Part shown: one piece after another, positions 1 to 11,789 of the stretch
Layout: each line of letters starts with the position of its first letter
Numbering within the stretch: position 1 is the stretch's first letter
DNA from: Chrysopilus asiliformis
Lineage: Eukaryota; Arthropoda; Insecta; Diptera; Rhagionidae
Assembly (NCBI GenBank): GCA_964034945.1
Contig: OZ035962.1
Location: 99,328,784 to 99,392,783, forward strand
Length of the DNA: 64,000 nucleotides
Direction: 5' to 3'
The notes under the pieces: model-generated
What the model saw: only the letters and a program-made list of their open reading frames with translations
The model's database searches: none
Told to the model about the DNA's origin: nothing
Program-made: the position numbers and the translations under genes

Positions 1-1372
1 AATGTTTAGTGTTGGCCCTAGAGTGTTACGGTGTATGAGATATAAACTCGGTTATTGCAATGTTTAGAGGCTTCGCTTAATTGTGCAATTAAATGAATTT
101 ATATTGAGGTACGTTTTACTATTTTGATATATCTAGGCATTATAAAATCGTTCTTGTTATTCGAATATAATATTAAAGTAGCTAACCCCAAAATGAATTA
201 AGGTTGACTGAATTTCTTTTCCATTAACCCACAATGTCACTTGTTAAATTAGGTCAAATGTCCTTGTACGACTCTTCGATGTTCATAAAGTTTGGATAGT
301 GTTTCCGAGGGATTAGCCGATGTCGAGAAATGTCTCAGGGTGCTTGCGGTTTGTGCGTAATTCCGTAACGATCGCATTAACTTATGGTACATTATCTTGA
401 ATATATATTTATCTCAAAATGGGAGCGGCCGACTAACTGTAACAATGTTTCATTGAAATTTACTACAAACCTGGAAAACTTTCGGGAAAACAAATGAATA
501 AAAGAAATTTTTAGAAATATTATCCAATTGTACCAAATGAAACTACCTACTTAATGTCTTCTTTAATGTAGATATGTTTGTATATAGTATAAAACGAAAA
601 ACAATATTTACTTAAGTTTGATAATCAAAAAAGATGAAAAGTCCTTGAGGCTAAGGAGGCCGAGAGTGAAATAGTGCCACCATGACATAATTTCAGGCTC
701 CGAATTAGAGCCTAATGAAATATTTATGCGACGGAGATTGCTCAAAATGTAAACTGACATAATTTGTTTGAGCGAATTGCCTTCGTTTATATGTACGTTA
801 GTATACGCAGAATTTAATACTATAATATGGTTTTATATTACTCAAGGAGCATTTGTTGAAAATGAAAAATCCTTGTTCTTTATAATCTCGTCAGATAAGT
901 TTGTGAATATATATATCAATCCACACATTTCCAAAATAAAATGTCCTTATTTAAATAATATTTCATAGTAGTTGTTTATGCAGGCGACTGTTAATATCTA
1001 CGAGCATTTTTGTTTGCCAGAGTTCTTATTATATTTGTACGAGGCTTTAGATGTTTCTTCGCAAGAGAAATGTTTGTCAAGTCCCTTTTTGCGCATCGCT
1101 AAATTTTTGGTGTTTAAATTGTTTCAGATATTTGCATTCACAACAAATTTTCTATGGATTTTAAATTATAATTCAACTTGTTTATTATTTGGTTTTATCA
1201 TCTGTACATCGTCTGATTATAGCTGAAATCAACTAAGTCAAAAATTTTGGTTACGAGAAAATCGAGTCTGAACATTTTAAGTTTGCAACAAATATATGTA
1301 ATGTCGACCTTCGACCTTAGTTCCAAAACAAACAAAAAAACGAAATTCGGGGCAAGCTGACATCGGGAGACT

Positions 1373-1662
1373 TAAGCCCAATTCAGACTAACAACTGCGA
1401 TTATAATTGAAGCTTCTCCATCAATGAGATCAAAGCTTTCAACCAGAGGGACATAAAAGTTTCATCTCATTGGTCGAGGAAGCTCAAACGTAATCGCAAT
1501 CGTTAAGCCCTATTCAGACTAACGATTGCGGTTACGATTGAAGCTTCTCGATCAATGAGATCAAAGCTTTCATCGATAGGGACATAAAAGCTTTGATCTC
1601 ATTGGTCGAGGAAGATTAAACGTAGTCGCAACCGTAATCCTTACTTTGAATTGGGCTTTAGG
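1373..1662. repeat. tandemly duplicated foldback repeat
   Basis: Two adjacent units (about 1373-1507 and 1505-1662), each starting TAAGCCC-ATTCAGACTAAC, continuing with GATTGAAGCTTCTC or a variant, and folding back through GAGGAAG and GTAATCGCAATCG. The units share the junction TAAGCCC. Probably a MITE that duplicated in place. Confidence 0.6.
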
Positions 1663-1706
1663 AGATTTTCGCAAAACAGAGAAAAGGATGCCCGTTTCTA
1701 GCTTAA

Positions 1707-1929
1707 CACGTTGACTGCCAGACCAATTTTGCAAAAATGTAAGGGAGATGCCAATACATATAGACGTATGTAGACTGTACGTATGTATGAATGTATGTAT
1801 GTATGAATGTATGTATGTATGCATGTAGATTGTAGACCCAGCTATCGAAACTGATAGCCTTGGCCGCCCATGAATCATAGTGCCAATTTTCACTGGCTAT
1901 CAACAATGATAGCCATGGCAGTCAATGTG
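1707..1929. mobile_element. piggyBac-like MITE, copy 1
   Basis: TTAA target sites at 1703-1706 and 1930-1933 flank the ends CACGTTGACTGCCA and TGGCAGTCAATGTG. Inside are an ATGT microsatellite (about 1772-1825) and inverted GATAGCC/GGCTATC motifs. Confidence 0.85.
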
Positions 1930-1932
1930 TTA

Positions 1933-2157
1933 AAGCCTAAACCACAATTACGCGTGCGTGCGTGCGGCACCCACGCGGTGAAAGTAAAAACTTCGCATTT
2001 ATATGAGTAAATATACAATATAATTGCGCGTTGCTCAGACGCGTTGCCGCGTCCGTGCCGCGTAGAGTAGGCTCAGTCTCTACTTTTAGACGCGGTGACA
2101 ACTACTAGATGTCAGACCAAAATAATGCCGCACACACGCATTGTGATTTAGCTTAAT
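1933..2157. mobile_element. MITE-like element with GTGCGGC ends
   Basis: Left AAGCCTAAACCACAATTACG and CGTGCGTGCGGC; right GCCGCACACACG-CATTGTGATTTAGCTTAA, imperfectly inverted. It abuts the piggyBac-like MITE. Confidence 0.5.
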
Positions 2158-2179
2158 CCTTTCGAAAGTTATGACGTTC

Positions 2180-2276
2180 ACTGACAGACGGATAGACAGA
2201 CAGATCGGCGGACATGCGGAAATCAAAATCTTTTGTCATCCCAAACACCCTGGTGTAGTTCATTTTTGTGTCCGAT
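2180..2276 (+). mobile_element. decayed DINE-1-like fragment
   Basis: ACAGACGGATAGACAGACAG microsatellite followed by CATCCCAAACACCCTGGTGT, GTTCATTTTTGTG and GATGATTGG, a degraded version of the right half of the family at 41886-42447. Confidence 0.5.
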
Positions 2277-3033
2277 GATTGGTTCGATGCGTTATAAACG
2301 GTATACTAAATCTAATATACTTCTATATGATATATCATATAGAGTATAAAAACAAGAAAATAAAAACGAAATTCAAAATTCTAATGATATTTCGAGATTC
2401 TGTATTCGAGATTATGCGCTTTGTAAATTTTCCGAGCAGTAAGTCGACAAGTGCTATTCTTATCTTAAGAGCTTGCAGCTACGGAAACCGGATAACGGGA
2501 AATATTTTAATAAATTTTACTTTTAAATCGATTTTTGTCATGTTCAAAGGAATCTTTTTCATTTTTCTTCTCAATGGTGCGCGACGTGAAGCTTTTAGTT
2601 GTCATTCATGGTACTATACGAATAGCAGAATATTGCCTGTTGAGTTGTAAAAAGTGTTTAACGATTTTTATTGGTTGGGAAAATGTACTTCCACTCTGAT
2701 CTTATGCTCCGATAAAATGGGATGCTGCTAAGGGTGGTTGGTAATTTCCTGGACTCAGTTTGACGAAATTCAATCCAATCTGATTGGAAATTCATTCAAC
2801 GAAGCTGAGATATATTGATGTCGAATGGACAAAGGATTTATTTATTTAATGGAAGAAGAATTAAATTATGTGTAATAATCCAATAACGGATTATTCTTCA
2901 CGGAGATTTTCTCTTTTGTATCATAATTCCTTTGTACTGGAATAATGACAATGTGGTAAAATCGGAAACTGAGCACAATGGTCGATGTTTGACGACGACG
3001 GTGAAAAATCTTTTAAAACAACGTTTTCTAAGT

Positions 3034-3394
3034 CCGGTATTACACTTGGCTTAAGTAAGCCGGCAACTTTTGGGCTTAATAAGCCAATGTGCTTACATTT
3101 GTGGCTTAAATAAGCCAATCCTGTTTGCATATGCTACACTAGTTTACATGGGTGTGTGTGTGGACTCAAACCATTGAAATTGCTGCTGCTCATATACTTC
3201 CCAAGATCTTTACCTGCTGACGGTCAGAACGAAAATGATTTCTGGCTACTACTTTTCCCAAACCGGTTCACACGCTCTGCATGTATGCAGATTGTCGATA
3301 AGCCATGATTTCGAGTGGCAACTTTTCCCTCCGCAGTCGTTTCAACCGAAAATCGGCTTAAGTAAGCCCGAAAGTTGCCGTGTGTAATACCGCG
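3034..3394. mobile_element. MITE-like element with GGTATTACAC ends
   Basis: CCGGTATTACAC at the left and GTGTAATACCGCG at the right, with GGCTTAAGTAAGCC motifs repeated inside both ends. CTAAGT lies directly outside each end (3028-3033, 3395-3400) and may be a 6-bp target duplication. Confidence 0.65.
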
Positions 3395-4047
3395 CTAAGT
3401 TCTCTCGATCATATCGATTTACTAAACTGTTTTTGACATGAACATGTAAAGGTACATCAGTAAGACAAGAGATAAGTAAATAAAGAGATATTAAAAGTAA
3501 AGTGGATTATCTTTGTTGTCTCATAATTTCTTACAAAGTGAAAATAAATTAAAAAAAGAGACAAAAACAAGATTTTTGAAGTTAAGGATGGCCGGGATCA
3601 GAAAAGTCTGTTGTGGTATTCTTAGAAATTGTGTATTTTTGTGTAATGTTCCTGAGCAAAAAAAGTGATTTAAATCTTTGTTTTCATTCCTCCTCAAACA
3701 AATGTTCTCGGAAATGGTGAATTTTTATCCTCAAGCAGGGCGCTCATTTGGTTGCTAGTTTTTGTTAAAATCGCAGCAACTTTTTGGCGTTTTAGTTTGA
3801 GGCGAGGTTGGATTTCCTCAAATCGAGTTTTTTTTTTAATTATTTCGCTTCTCACATATCGCGTCTATAATTTACATCCAACTTGTACATTTGTGAGATG
3901 GAATAGAAACATTTGTTAGGTGTGCCTATCAACATCAGAGGCTGTTGTAATAGTCTACATTAATGGCGAAAAAAAACCAACTTGAGGCAGTCACGCAGCA
4001 TGTTTTAAAAATTTGTTATATCAAGTACCCATCGTTTGGTATCTTAA

Positions 4048-4371
4048 CACGTTGACTGCCTGCCATGTGAGATCGACTTGGTCACACATTAAAATAGGCT
4101 CATCAGACCGTCGAGCCACATGTGGTCTCACAGCACATTACTTTAGTATAAACTGCGTGGCAAAGCATTAGATGCCCAGAACTGTATAAAACTTATGGAA
4201 AAAATAATAGACAACCTGGGAAGACTTTTTTGATATTTGGCCTACGAATTTTGTATGTAGCGGTATACCTCGGAAATTTATAAAAAGAATATCATTTGAT
4301 GGCAATTAATAAAAAAAATCGACTATCCTCTGGGACCTGATTTTTTCGCTTCCTTGGTGGCAGTCAAAGTG
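4048..4371. mobile_element. piggyBac-like MITE, copy 2
   Basis: TTAA at 4044-4047 and 4372-4375, ends CACGTTGACTGCC and GGCAGTCAAAGTG. The interior differs from copy 1, so only the ends are shared. Confidence 0.85.
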
Positions 4372-4647
4372 TTAAATAAACGGTACAAAAACGTATTTTG
4401 AACTTCGGAAAAACAAAATGGCGGACGCATGACGCCAAGATATCAGAGAAGAACAAACAAAGTAACGAAAAAATTCGCACTCCAAACGCACATACCCTCT
4501 CCGTCCCGAAGGGGGTAAAAATGTGTTAAAAAGAAAAAAGAAATATTTTTTAAGCGTGAATTCAGAAATTAAAGGAAAAAAGAGAGATCGAATTATAAAA
4601 AACTATTTCGTTTTTATTTCAAATACACAAGCAAACAAGCAAAAAAA

Positions 4648-4797
4648 ACATAACAAAAGCTATAATTGCCAATCTGGCGAACAGTTTTATCAAAAAACAC
4701 ACTGGTGTAATTCATTTTTTTGTGTGATGACGGGATCTTGGTGTTACAAACGGTAAGGCAAAGTTAATATACGCTTTGGTTTCACCATACGGGTATA
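4648..4797 (+). mobile_element. DINE-1/Helentron-like element, internally deleted
   Basis: Has the stem-loop end (AACATAACAAAAGC, ATTGCCAATCTGGC) and the CACACTGGTGTAATTCA to CACCATACGGGTATA end, but lacks the middle 400 bases. Confidence 0.75.
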
Positions 4798-5572
4798 ATT
4801 ATTGGATACATTTTAATAAGAACTTGTTTTATTTTTTTTTAGTTGACTAATGAACTTTTACAAAATGTCATGAGCGAATTTTCCCATTTTATAAAGTCAA
4901 TTAGTTAAACTTTTTAGAATAATCAAATTGTTTGCCAATAACTTATTTGTAATTAAAAAATTTATGTTTAATTATTCTACTTGATTTGGATGCCACAAAT
5001 GCTTTTTGAGCGACATATTTCGAAATTTCTGTCTAAATATGTTAAAGCGAACAATTAAAATTGTATTTCCATCGGTAAAAAAAAACGCTAAGTCAAAAGG
5101 ATTCAACCAAATTGAAAATTGGAAAAAAATCATTTATTGATTGATTAATTTGGTTGAGGTATTTTTCGATTTCATGGTATAAATTAATTTCCATGTAATA
5201 GCAAATCGCTATGTTATACAAACCTGTTATTTTCCTCTTTCAATTAGGATCACTTTAAAAACCCAAATTACCTATCAACCTATATTTCCACTAATAATAT
5301 TTTGTAAGTGTTTGAATTATTTAATTAGATAAATTTAAATGAAACCTGCATATGGTACGAGCATATTGAGTAAAAGCTTTTATAAACACACTTGGGAGAT
5401 ATCCATTCCGGATGTTTCACTATACGAGTTTATGTGCTGGAAAATATCGTATATCATCTAGAAATGTGGAGAATATAAGTAAAATTCCCTTAAGGGCTTA
5501 TGATTTTGTGTGGGTATACGTGTCTATATTTTAACTCTAAACATCATTAATATGATGTTTAGAGTAAAGGAC

Positions 5573-5598
5573 GGGGGGGGGGGGGGGGGGGGGGGGGG
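5573..5598 (+). repeat. poly-G run, 26 bases
   Basis: An uninterrupted G26 tract in otherwise AT-rich DNA. Such runs can form G-quadruplexes and are also hard to sequence, so the length is approximate. Frames that read poly-Gly or poly-Pro here are not genes. Confidence 0.9.
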
Positions 5599-5888
5599 TG
5601 CATGCCTCCTCCTCTGGAATTTTTGTTGTATACCGAACAACGAAGGTATCCTTTTTTATCAAGATAATAACAGAAAACGAGACAAACTTTATTTTTTTCC
5701 GACCGGTCTTTTAGAATTTCGAAGGACACAAAAATGCATTTTTTATCAAGTTTTTTTTTTTTAAAGAAGGGGAGTGGGCTAACTGGGTGCTGGTTTGCTT
5801 TGGCAAGTTCTGCACGAACAGAAAACCTGAAATTTTTCAACATCAAATGTTTATTAGCTCGAATTTGGTTTGGAGCTGCAATTTCTTA

Positions 5889-6160
5889 GTGCCCGTTTAC
5901 ATTAGGACTCATTTTGAGGCGGCACGTCTTTCGCTCCGGCCAAGTGAGGGTGGAGGACGCAGTGGGGAGGGAAACCAAAAAGAGCGAACGAAGTTTAGAT
6001 TCACTTAAAATTATCGGTTGCAAACTGGTCGTTGAAACCTGTCGTTTACTTTTGTTGATGAAACCGGTTTATAAATCCAGATAAAGCGAACCGTGTGCAC
6101 ACGGCAGAAAAGTGACGAAAGACGTGCCGCCTCAAAATGAGTCCTAATGTAAACAGGCAC
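5889..6160. mobile_element. PIF/Harbinger-like MITE with 48-bp inverted repeats
   Basis: Long terminal inverted repeats start GTGCCCGTTTACATTAGGAC on the left and are mirrored on the right with one change near the tip; they run through GGCGGCACGTCTTTCG. The target duplication is TTA (5886-5888 and 6161-6163). 272 bp, no coding capacity. Confidence 0.85.
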
Positions 6161-7431
6161 TTAGTGATCTTTCATAAAAAAACAAAATGTTTTGACAGCA
6201 AAGTGATAAAAAGCAAATCAAGCAAGACGAAGCTTTTCACCAAAAAGTGTATAAATATAGGTCAGATCAGATCCTTCTTTCATCCTTTATCCCTCTGAAA
6301 AAATCCTGCCGACGCCCATGGTTCTGAAAATGACTGTATGGACACGATTTGTGTTACACACCATAAAGTAAAGTGAAATTTAATAATATTATGATCAATT
6401 GCAATAACATAAGAGGTGAATTTTATGTGTTGGTCTATTAATGTCGTTATACTAGACACACTCTTAACAATCTTGGAGAATGTTAGATTTTCGACAGTGG
6501 CAGTGGGGTAGAAATTATAGCAACAAGTTAAATAAAACAAGGAATATAATGACCAACCATAATCATAGAAAATTAATTGCTGACTATTTTCCTTGATTAT
6601 AATGTAAATTAATGGCTGTGGAGTCGTTCACAGTGACCAATTATTGAGTTATTTGTTTATCTATTTCTGTAATTAATGCGATTAGGACTTTTCAATGAAT
6701 TCGTGTTAGCGTTTATTGTAATTAAGTTATTATTAATATCGCTTTTTGAAGGATAATCAAAATACCACTTTGTCAGCTTTCGCAATTAAAAGCTATTTTC
6801 GTTTTATGTTTTATCAATTGTTAATTTCGATTAAAGCTCGCTACATAGGCACTAATTTAAAAATAAATTTTTTATCAAGTTGACTTTTAAAGTTTCCTAC
6901 TTTGGGATCTATTTCCAGATAGTTTCCTACTTTGGGATCTATTTTGGAAAATCATTTAAGTTGAGTGTTTTTGAAGAGTCATTAAAAACTTGAAATGGTT
7001 ACTATAGTCAATAATTTAATTAGACTTTATGAACAGTTGCTATTTTTAAATTACGACATTGAAGCTTTATTGTTATATCGTCCCATTGATGGATCGGTTG
7101 TTAATAAAAATATACCAGAAGAAACGTACCGACCAGGAACGAAATTTAAAGAGCTCTTGGCATGTTTTCTTCGCTTTAGATACGAACAGAAGTTTTTCAT
7201 TAGATTAATGTAACTGCAAAACGAGGAAAATGTAAAACTGGAACTACTTCACTTCTTGCCTCCTGATTTTTACTCAAACTTTTAGTTTTTTTTGTCGCCT
7301 CTTGTATAGTATCTATCTGTAAATGCTACAAAAAGCTGTTTTTATTCTCTCCAACTTCAGTCATTCATAAGACGACTGAAAACGTGTAGATTCGGAATAA
7401 ATCGCGAAAAAGCCGCCATTTTGGTTACTTA

Positions 7432-7958
7432 CGGTAAACGGATTCCTATCAAAAATTGATAGGATCGTTCCATTCCAGAACCAAATACGCCTGTCAAATT
7501 TCATGGCTATAGCTCTATTAGTTTTTGAAAAATCTTGTACACAGACTGCACTCAGAAAAATGGAGGCTAACTCGACGACTTACATACGGCGTAATTGGCC
7601 TCGGGCAGGCGCGCGTTCGCCTGCATGTGGGCAAGTAAAACTGAGTTGACCTGTGGTCGGAGAAATTCTGAAATTAAGCCACCAGCAGGTGAAGTAGGGC
7701 ATTGGGAGCTGCACGAGTTAACCTTAGATAGGTTAACTCTGACCGGTAGCTGGCTTACAGACACCTCTGTAAGGTCAGAGTTAACCTGACAAAAAGTTGA
7801 CCTGGACATTTTTCTGAGTGTGAGAGACAGTAAGAAATTTTTGCAATATTGTTCCAATCGATTCAGGAGTGCTCGGGAAATGTTTTTTTAGGCAAAATTA
7901 ACAGGTCGAAATTTTTCATGAATGTAATACTTTATTATAACTTCGTATAAGAAAGTAA
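7432..7958 (+). repeat. dispersed repeat, copy split by a MITE
   Basis: Same repeat as 32808-33052 with the 272-bp MITE inserted at 7549. Frames that appear open across the MITE are accidental. Confidence 0.65.
7549..7820. mobile_element. CACTCAG-ended MITE, copy 1 (nested)
   Basis: Perfect 14-bp ends CACTCAGAAAAATG and inverse, TG on both sides. It splits a copy of the repeat at 32808-33052: the intact copy reads ACAGACTGGCAGAC where this one has ACAGACTG, the MITE, then TGAGAGAC. Confidence 0.85.
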
Positions 7959-8986
7959 AAAAACGTGCGCATAAAAATGTTTTTAAAAAACACTTTTATT
8001 ATTATGTGCTAGAAGGGAAAAAATATTTTTTTGGGCTTTGTGTATCAGAAATACAAATAAGATTAAACTATAAGTCGTTGTTTTTTGTCTGAAAAAAAAA
8101 ATATTTTTCTTTTTATATTTTATTTAATATTTTTTTCAATATTTTTAGATTATTCATAAAGAGTTTGCATGTACAGATCCAACACAGCATATATTCGTAA
8201 TATATTTTTATCTAAAACCCTGTTGAAGTTCTAAGTTTGCCTAATCTCGACTAACAAAGAAAACACTTTCTCAATGAGTTTATAAATGTTTTGTGCCTTC
8301 TCGAAGATAGTACCGTGCGAGAGGCTAAATGAATGAAATGAGAATCTAAATCTGTGCCGATATATGTGGTTACATGTACATTATTGACGTAGAAGATTTA
8401 GGACTTGATCCTTCCTTCTAGGGTACGTTTCCTATATTCGTCAGCCTAAGTAATTTAGTATTTCGATCTATTCGTTTTGTGTGTATAATATTCTTTGGAT
8501 ATTATTGACCAGTTTCCCCTTTTTATGTTCTCGAAGTGTAGTTAAGGTAGATGACCGAATAACATATGGTCTTTTAGTCGGTATTTTGTACATATACCAA
8601 GCACGAGTATGAAAACCAGACGAAAATCCCTTTTGGCAAAGTGGGAAAAACTTTGCCGCCCATATGATGTTTATCCATTTATTACGATATCTCTATTGTT
8701 GCTGTTATGAGCATGTTGAAAGCAGTTCTCCAATCTAACCGACAAATCACTTCGATAAATAGAGAAATTTCCACACGGAACTTGGGCGAAAACTGGTCGA
8801 AAAATGAGTGAAAATGATTTAGAATGTGACCACATGTGTTCTTCATATACACTTTAAGATTGAACAAAATCATTATATTGTAAGTTTATTAGGGTTAATA
8901 AACTGTCCCTGAAAATTTTAGATATGGAATTACTCCCCATTTGTTTACAGTTAGATATAAACCAAAAATCGGTAAAGACAGTTATA

Positions 8987-9699
8987 CTAGGGCTGTTGAG
9001 ACCCGTCATTTTCTGAAACTGGATACTGGCTAGTGACCGAGAATAATCTAGGGCAGTTGATAGGAACCGGATAAACGGTTTCGAAAACTTACAGGAATCG
9101 GTTCTGCGAGAAACGGGTACCCGAGTATCCGGTTCCGAGTTCAAGAACCGAGAACCGGGTGCAGTTATATTGCAAATAAAATGTTTTTTAAATCTCGGGT
9201 TTTAAAATGTCAAATCGGGATTATAAAAATCAAGAAATTTCACGGGACTCCGCTCCCGGAAATCCCGGGAAGGATCCACTAGTTCTGGTTGATGTATCAC
9301 TTGTTTTACTAAGAATAAAATTAAAAATAAGTGAAAACTGAACTCGGAATTCGGAACCAGCAACCTTGCACTCAGAACCAGCAACCCGGGTACCTGGGCA
9401 CCAATCATGTATTCCGACGCGTCTCTGTCTTTCGACTTCGACGCAGCTTTTAACTCTTGACTTCGCCATATCTGCAGCTCGAAATTTCGCGGAATCGTCA
9501 CTATGAATCGAAACGTGATTCTGACTGTCACTCCAGGAAATTTGAAGCTGCTGGTATGGCGAAGTCAAAAGTTAAAACCTGCGTCGAAGTCGAAAGACAG
9601 AGACGCGTCGGAATATATGATTGCTGCCCTGTTGTTCGGAGATGCAGTTCCTGAAAGTTTTCGGAACCGGGTACACCCGGTTCTTATCAACAACCCTAG
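8987..9699. mobile_element. hAT-like foldback element with an inner hairpin
   Basis: CTAGGGCTGTTGAGA at the left and its imperfect inverse ATCAACAACCCTAG at the right. Nested within are arms 9411-9490 and 9535-9614, about 80 bp each and highly complementary (ATTCCGACGCGTCTCTGTCT and inverse), around a 44-base loop. Frames on both strands here mirror each other and are not genes. A decayed relative is at about 36345-36415. Confidence 0.65.
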
Positions 9700-10786
9700 A
9701 CTGTACTATGCTTGGAAAATTCAAATGAATCCAAATGTGAGTTGCAAATTTAATTTCTACAAACTTTTTCAATTTGAACAAGTCATAAAATTCGAAATTT
9801 AGTTTTTGGAATAATCGTATATTTTAGAAATAATTCAAATATTTTTTTTCCCCATTCAAGCGTTGAAAATATGAATTGAATTTCTTGTAAATCTGCTACA
9901 TGGTGTTGAAAAGTTTTAATGGAAATGTGTTTACCACTTATGGAAAGCATCGAAACAGATTTATGTTAAAAAATGAGCAAAAGAGTTTTTTGGTAGTGTA
10001 TGAAAAACCTATAATGTCAAAAGTTTTAGCTTCCACCTCCCAGTCAACTGGGAAAATCAAGGAAACAAACCGAATGAAAAACCTACATTTATCCTAAATT
10101 TCGGTGATTCGAAGATAAATGTGCCAAACTTTGCCTCCTGAACTATACAACATAATGTCATTAAGCGCACATCGCGCAACCTCCCCGAAATTTTCGATTT
10201 GCAAAACTTTCCTTGTACACCCCATTTATTATCGCAGAAAACTTTCCTCCAAGAAAATTTATCTTTTCCAGTCAGTGCGGGATGTGTAATAAAAAGGAAA
10301 ATTTCAGAATAGAAAAATGTTTTTCTCTTATTGAATGGAAAAGTGAAAATGACGGAGTATTTCCTGGCGGGGATAACAACTTTACGGCTTGTTCGAAAAT
10401 TTTATGCTCAGCTTTTGTTTTAGTCATATCAAAATTTTCCTTTTTTGAGAATTTGGCTCTGGAATTTCAACATAAATTATTATTAATTATTTTATTTTCT
10501 TTTTATTGAGATTCAATTATTGTAATTTGGAATCAACTGATTTCACAAATATTGCAAGATATGTCACGATTTTCGATATAATTTATGATTTTTCTGTAAT
10601 GTTTATGTTTTTATGAAATACGGGAAAGGGAATGTAAATTGTTAAGCCTAATAAACATATATTTTTGATGTTCAGAAACATTTAGTATGCCTCCAATACT
10701 AACACGAAATTTCGAAACATTTGATTGGTTCGGTTGGTAGGCGGAAGGTCTTCTTTTTTCATAAATTTCACAACAGAAACACAAAT

Positions 10787-10985
10787 GCTTTTTTTTTTGT
10801 TTTTTTTTTGTTTTTTTTTTTTGTTTTTTTTTTTGTTTTTTTTTTTGTTTTTTTTTTTGTTTTTTTTTGTTTTTTTTTTGCGTATTTTGAAAGTTAAAAC
10901 TTATCTTACCTGTCTCTCCTGGGACTCGAACCTTTGACCTCTCGATTCATAAGACATTTGCCTTCCCAATAGGCTTTGGAAGCCA
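10787..10985 (-). mobile_element. probable tRNA-derived SINE
   Basis: On the minus strand a head with a perfect RNA polymerase III B box GGTTCGAGTCC (10922-10932) is followed by an A-rich tail made of CAAAAAAAAA units (plus-strand T9-12G repeats, 10789-10879). It does not fold as a normal tRNA; a tRNA-related head plus A-rich simple tail is the SINE plan. The A box is weak and ends are uncertain. Confidence 0.5.
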
Positions 10986-11084
10986 ATGTCATGGAAGTCT
11001 ATTCTAAACCTGCCCCCCCCTATTCTAACAATGGAAATAATTTCTTAAAGACGTTCGAGTGAATTTTTGACTCCTTTTTGTAGG

Positions 11085-11235
11085 TTATTCAAAATTGAGG
11101 CCAAAACGGTGTTTTTTAGGTCTTTAAAATAGGAATGTTGAAAAAAAACTGCGCGCTACGGTGTTAAGTTTTTTCTGAAAAACACTGTGAGGTGCTTAAT
11201 TTTAGTTATGTTTTGAGGCGATGTTAATTTGTCCC
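11085..11235 (+). repeat. dispersed repeat shared with 48930-49060
   Basis: GCGCTACGGTGTTAAG-TTTTCTGAA, TGTGAGGTGCTTA and GGCGATGTTAATTTGTCCC recur in order at 48930-49060. Class unknown. Confidence 0.55.
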
Positions 11236-11573
11236 TGGATTTGTCCAAAAATATCATGGTTTCGAATCTAATTATTTAAAAGTTTATGAAGTTCCAACAG
11301 TAATATTTTTTCATGCCGTAATACAATGGATTTAAACTATTTTTTATGAACATGGCATTTGAAATGAGAGTTGTTCATTGAGTTATACCCAAAAGTTATG
11401 CTTGAACAAATTTTAACAGTCTATATGCAAAATTTAAATACCATTTTTTTTAATAACGTAATGTAGCCCAAATGATTTCACTAGAAAATTTTCATTGACC
11501 TGAATTTTTTATGCAATTTCAATAAAACATGTGTTCTTGTTAATTTTTGTTCCATTTTTGTTTTCAATTTCAG

Positions 11574-11789
11574 GTCAAAGATGTGTCGCGAAATATCAAA
11601 AAGGCTGTTGTCGCATCAACACTTGAGGAAATTCGGTTGAAGGCAGCGGAAAAGTTTGGAAAAGCTGAAGCGATGCCAACAATCCACTTGGATTCAGATG
11701 GCACTGAAATCGATGATGAGGACTATTTCCAGACATTAGAGCCAAATGCTGAGCTTATAGCAGTTTTCCCCGGAGAGGAATGGATGGAT
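11574..11789 (+). CDS. Drep2: DREP/DFF45-family gene, internal exon encoding the CIDE-N domain
   Basis: This 72-codon exon lies between a good acceptor (pyrimidine-rich tract, TTTCAG) and a GTAAGT donor, phase 0 at both ends. It encodes almost exactly one CIDE-N domain: VKDVSRNIKKAVVAS near the start, the acidic turn DSDGTEIDDEDYFQTL at about residues 43-58, and AELIAVFPGEEW at the end. CIDE-N domains of CAD, ICAD, CIDE and insect DREP proteins interact through opposed acidic and basic faces and can form head-to-tail filaments. DREP proteins are linked to apoptotic DNA fragmentation, and Drep2 in flies is also linked to neurons. The exon joins in frame to 29373-29608. Upstream residues, including the start Met, are not found in the window. 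Family membership is clear; choosing Drep2 over Drep1/ICAD is an inference from overall similarity. Confidence 0.9.

Larger units (their letters stand above)
1..11573. other. region upstream of the first recognised DREP exon: repeats only
   Basis: Either 5' flank or a long first DREP intron; the missing N-terminal DREP exon could lie here as a few codons I cannot identify. Recognised content is the foldback repeats and MITEs listed at 1373-2276, 3034-4797, 5889-6160, 7432-7958, 8987-9699, the poly-G tract and the SINE. I see nothing in 1-1372, 2277-3033, 3401-4043, 4798-5572, 6164-7431, 7959-8986 and 9700-10786 beyond AT-rich sequence with short unrelated frames. Confidence 0.6.

Noticed and set aside
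5510..5846. Opposed frames with poly-Gly and poly-Pro
   Set aside because: Created by the G26 run; no similarity to a protein and no splice context.
6995..7213. 72-codon frame starting MVTIVNNLIRLYEQLL
   Set aside because: Looks more protein-like than neighbours, but there is no recognised family, promoter or splice partner; AT-rich DNA gives such frames by chance.
9202..9802. Overlapping frames of about 100 residues on both strands
   Set aside because: They mirror each other across the inner hairpin of a foldback element.
10910..10985. tRNA gene on the minus strand
   Set aside because: A good B box, but no proper anticodon stem or acceptor pairing and an A-rich tail follow; a SINE head is more likely.
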